Source of the DNA: Notospermus geniculatus
Lineage: Eukaryota; Nemertea; Pilidiophora; Heteronemertea; Lineidae
Assembly (NCBI GenBank): GCA_002633025.1
Contig: NMRB01000382.1
Location: 291,164-355,163 of the forward strand
Direction: 5' to 3'
Length of the DNA: 64,000 bases
Shown here: piece after piece, positions 61,470-64,000 of the stretch
Numbering within the stretch: position 1 is the first letter of the stretch
Layout of the letters: every line of letters starts with the position of its first letter
Notes under the pieces: model-generated
Told to the model about the DNA's origin: nothing
What the model saw: only the letters and a program-made list of their open reading frames with translations
Databases searched by the model: none
Position numbers and translations under genes: made by a program

Positions 61470-62095
61470 GCAAGGCGCTGCTCAACATGAGAGTTTTCTC
61501 GTGTGAGTTGGCTCTCAATGGGAGATTTCTCATTGTTGGTTCCTAAAGGCACCTCTCCACATGAGAGTTTTCTCATGTGTCGAGTTGGCTCTCAATGGGA
61601 GATTTCTCATTGTTGGTTCCTAAAGGCTCCACATGAGAGATGTCTTGCACACTTTGGCTCTCTGGGCAACTCAACTGCGAGCAGTTGTTTGTGTCATTGG
61701 TCCCAGCGTAAGCTGTCAGGAACAAACAATGGTGAATTGCCCATTGTGAGCCAACTTCTGCGAGAAAACTGTCAAGTGGAGCAGCGCCTTTTCAATCAAC
61801 ACTGAAACCTATGACACAAATGACTACCCATAGGTTTTTTCTATGGTTGAATTACCCATAGAGAGCCAACTCGCATGAGAAAACTCTCACGTGGAGCAGC
61901 ACTTTAAAGGCACCTCTCCATGTGAGAGTTTTCTCGCGCAAGTTGGCTCTCTATGGGCAACTCAACTGCGAGCAGTTGTTTAGGTCATTGGTCCCAGCGT
62001 AAGCCGTGAGGAACAAATAATGGTGAATTGCCCATTGGGAGCCAACTTCTGTAAGAAAACTCTCAAGTTCTCTCACGTGGAGCAGCACTTTAAGA
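61470..62095. mobile_element. Array of GGCTCTC hairpin units
   Basis: Left arms GAGAGTTTTCTCGTGTGAGT, TGGCTCTCAATGGGAGATTT at 61488, 61563 and 61922; centres CATTGGTCCCAGCGTAAGC with AGGAACAAACAATGGTGAAT at 61695 and 61995; return arms GCCCATAGAGAGCCAACTCG and CATGAGAAAACTCTCACGTG at 61855. At least two full foldbacks plus two extra left arms. Confidence 0.8.
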
Positions 62096-62099
62096 AGGC

Positions 62100-62590
62100 A
62101 CTGCTAGTCAGACTCACGACTAAATCATCTTCCGCACTATTGTCCATGCCTTGCAAATTTCTCTATGATTATCTCTTTCACAAACATAACAAAAAGCTGC
62201 ACATAGTCCCTTTAAATCAGCACCACAACAGACGACGGACAACACGACTGATGATGAACGATAGCACACCAAAGTGCATCAGAAAGGAGTTAAAACCAAT
62301 ACGTCAAGCTTTGTAATTCTAGGCCTCATCTTTTCCCATCTAAATATCCAATGCTCCAACCCACCAGCGGGGTGCCTGCGACTGATAATAAAAACATTTT
62401 TTCTGCGACTGACATCACGGCTTTTGTCAAAATCATCAAGGGACAAGATCCTTTCATGGATGTCACATGACCTTGTGTCGAGAAAACGGTGCTTTTGTGA
62501 CCTTTTCTGAAGAGCACGGCAAACAAGTGGCAACATTTTTTACGGCCTTGGAGCGTTTATCCCTTTTTGAAAAGGAAACCCCCCTGAGTT
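62100..62590. other. No gene seen
   Basis: Short open frames on both strands; nothing recognised. Confidence 0.3.
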
Positions 62591-62594
62591 CGTC

Positions 62595-62715
62595 CCAGGG
62601 TTTACCCTTGCCTGGGAGCCTTCCTTTGCCCAGGCATCAACACTTGGGTAAAAGGGACCACAGTTTTTGTCTCATCCAACGAAGGAGCCGGGACTTTTTA
62701 TCCTCTTTAACCCAT
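62595..62715 (-). mobile_element. SINE body fragment (GGGACCAC type)
   Basis: GGGTTTACCCTTGCCTGGGA, CTTGGGTAAAAGGGACCACA and TTTTTGTCTCATCCAACG match the body of 15085-15305 (CAGGTACAAGGGACCACG, GAGTCTCATCCGACAG). The head is missing. Confidence 0.5.
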
Positions 62716-64000
62716 GTTGGCGTGATGCACAGTGTCAAGGATGCAAGAGGGTGAGTCGGCTACACGAGGCCAAATCACCAATCACTAAGCCCGATTCCAC
62801 TAGAGCAGATTCCATCGTGGTTTGTGGCGAGCGATGAGGTTTTCACAGGATTTGTTTTGGATAATCCTTCGATGGTTAACAATTCATGGTATATTAATTT
62901 TCCCAATGCCTGTGAAAGCCGCTCCGCTCGCTGCAAATCGTGGAAAGAAGAGGAAAATGGCCTTTACAGATTCTGTTGGGAGCAGCGGTACTCGGCGCAA
63001 ATTTCACGCACAAAGACAGGAACACAAGATAAGAGCTCTTCCATGGAAGCCCAAAGCATCGCGACATGGGCGTAACGATGGTTGTAGCAGTGTTTCAAGC
63101 AAGTTTGGGGGCCCCAAATGCTCATATTATTACCAACAAAAACACCAGAACATCTAATGCCGAGATCACCATTACACTTTCCGTTTGCAGAACTGGCAAC
63201 CCACACATGACAACAATCCAGTTCAGCATAGCATCAATGATATTATATCTGTACCTGATCTGAGGGCAATTCCATCACCGCTAACCTCTTACACTTCAGC
63301 AGGTATCTTGTAATTGAGTTACGGGTGCAGGCGGGAGGACGTATCAGACACAAATCAAGTGCTGGACGATGAAAGCGTCTCCATTTTTTCAAATTCACCA
63401 AAATCGCAGTTGCGAGGTCACAGAGACCTGACTTTGCCACTGGGATCTAGCTACAACATTATCATATCAAAAGCGTCAGTGTCAGGACTTTGATCTGAAG
63501 ATATCAACAGCCTGCTGTGTGGTCAGCAATGCCAACCATCACCAACAGAAGCGAACCCTGGCAATGCCAGACCTCTGTGACCTTACAACGACGATTCTGG
63601 TGTTTATCACAATTTTGTAATTGAAATGATGTTTTCTGTTGCCGATTTCATCCTGAATTTATCAGAAAATAACTTACACAGTAATCATCACCATTTCTCA
63701 GAAATATATCTTCTTCTTTACATATTTACAAATTTTCTCAGAAAGTTGAGAAGGACTGTTCTTTTGTACAGTTGCAAACTCATAAACCATTTCTAAGTTC
63801 TGGTAATCATTGCACAGATCCCTGGAACCAAGCACAGACACTTCTGAATATGAAGCTTAAGCCATTCTCAACGCATCTAATCTCAAAAATAAAAACAATC
63901 TGGTCTGAATGCAGCGCTAATGAGAGTAGCGACACTCAATAAACCATTTGATCCAACATTTCAAATTATTGATTAGGTTCTGGTTTCATTTGGAGCAGTT
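62716..64000. other. No gene seen
   Basis: Open frame 62822-63157 contains a lysine/arginine-rich run (GKKRKMAF) but no domain. The last 500 bp are AT-rich and single-copy-looking. Confidence 0.3.

Noticed and set aside
1-64000. A prokaryotic or phage gene cluster
   Set aside because: No long collinear open frames, no Shine-Dalgarno-led genes, and abundant SINEs and MITEs show an animal genome.

Overview
This window reads as repeat-rich intergenic DNA from a eukaryote, most likely a marine invertebrate animal. I found no bacterial gene organisation, no operons and no convincing protein-coding gene. Open reading frames are short, overlap in several frames and often run through repeats. The evidence for an animal genome is the dense mixture of tRNA-derived and 5S rRNA-like SINEs, many kinds of small foldback DNA transposons (MITEs), several minisatellites, and isolated single Ns (about 44746 and 46429) of the kind left in draft assemblies. 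Frequent short words such as TAGGCCTA and ACCGGTA fit an echinoderm or another invertebrate deuterostome in my impression, but I cannot prove the clade from sequence alone. Layout: 1-900 holds adjacent foldback MITEs; 3-5 kb carries a nested and then a triplicated hairpin element; 5.4-7.5 kb carries a 71-80 bp tandem array and a 23 bp minisatellite interrupted by a MITE; 8.3-9.1 kb has four foldbacks in a row; 10.4-13.9 kb has paired hairpins, two TTAA-flanked MITEs, an AGGTCA-rich simple array and a 32 bp minisatellite; 15-17.5 kb is a transposon cluster with a 551 bp mariner-type MITE and a tRNA-like head split by a hAT-type MITE; 18.5 kb has a 42 bp minisatellite; 21.5-31.5 kb holds most SINE copies; 32.7-49.6 kb alternates foldbacks, SINEs and quiet stretches; 51.9-52.3, 55.7-55.9 and 58.5-59.2 kb hold further minisatellites; 61.5-62.1 kb is another hairpin array. 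Between these lie 300-800 bp stretches without repeats that contain many homeodomain-, POU-, SOX/TCF- and CREB-type words. Together with the lack of genes, this suggests a regulatory gene desert near a developmental gene, but that is an inference that needs cross-species alignment. The best-supported observations are: a MITE family whose four copies carry ten TGACGTCA palindromes (6985, 25510, 44905, 47846); a SINE family with a 5S rRNA-like promoter segment (22.8, 30.3, 40.8 kb); several insertions of one element into another that give relative ages; and minisatellites whose units contain nuclear-receptor-like half-sites.
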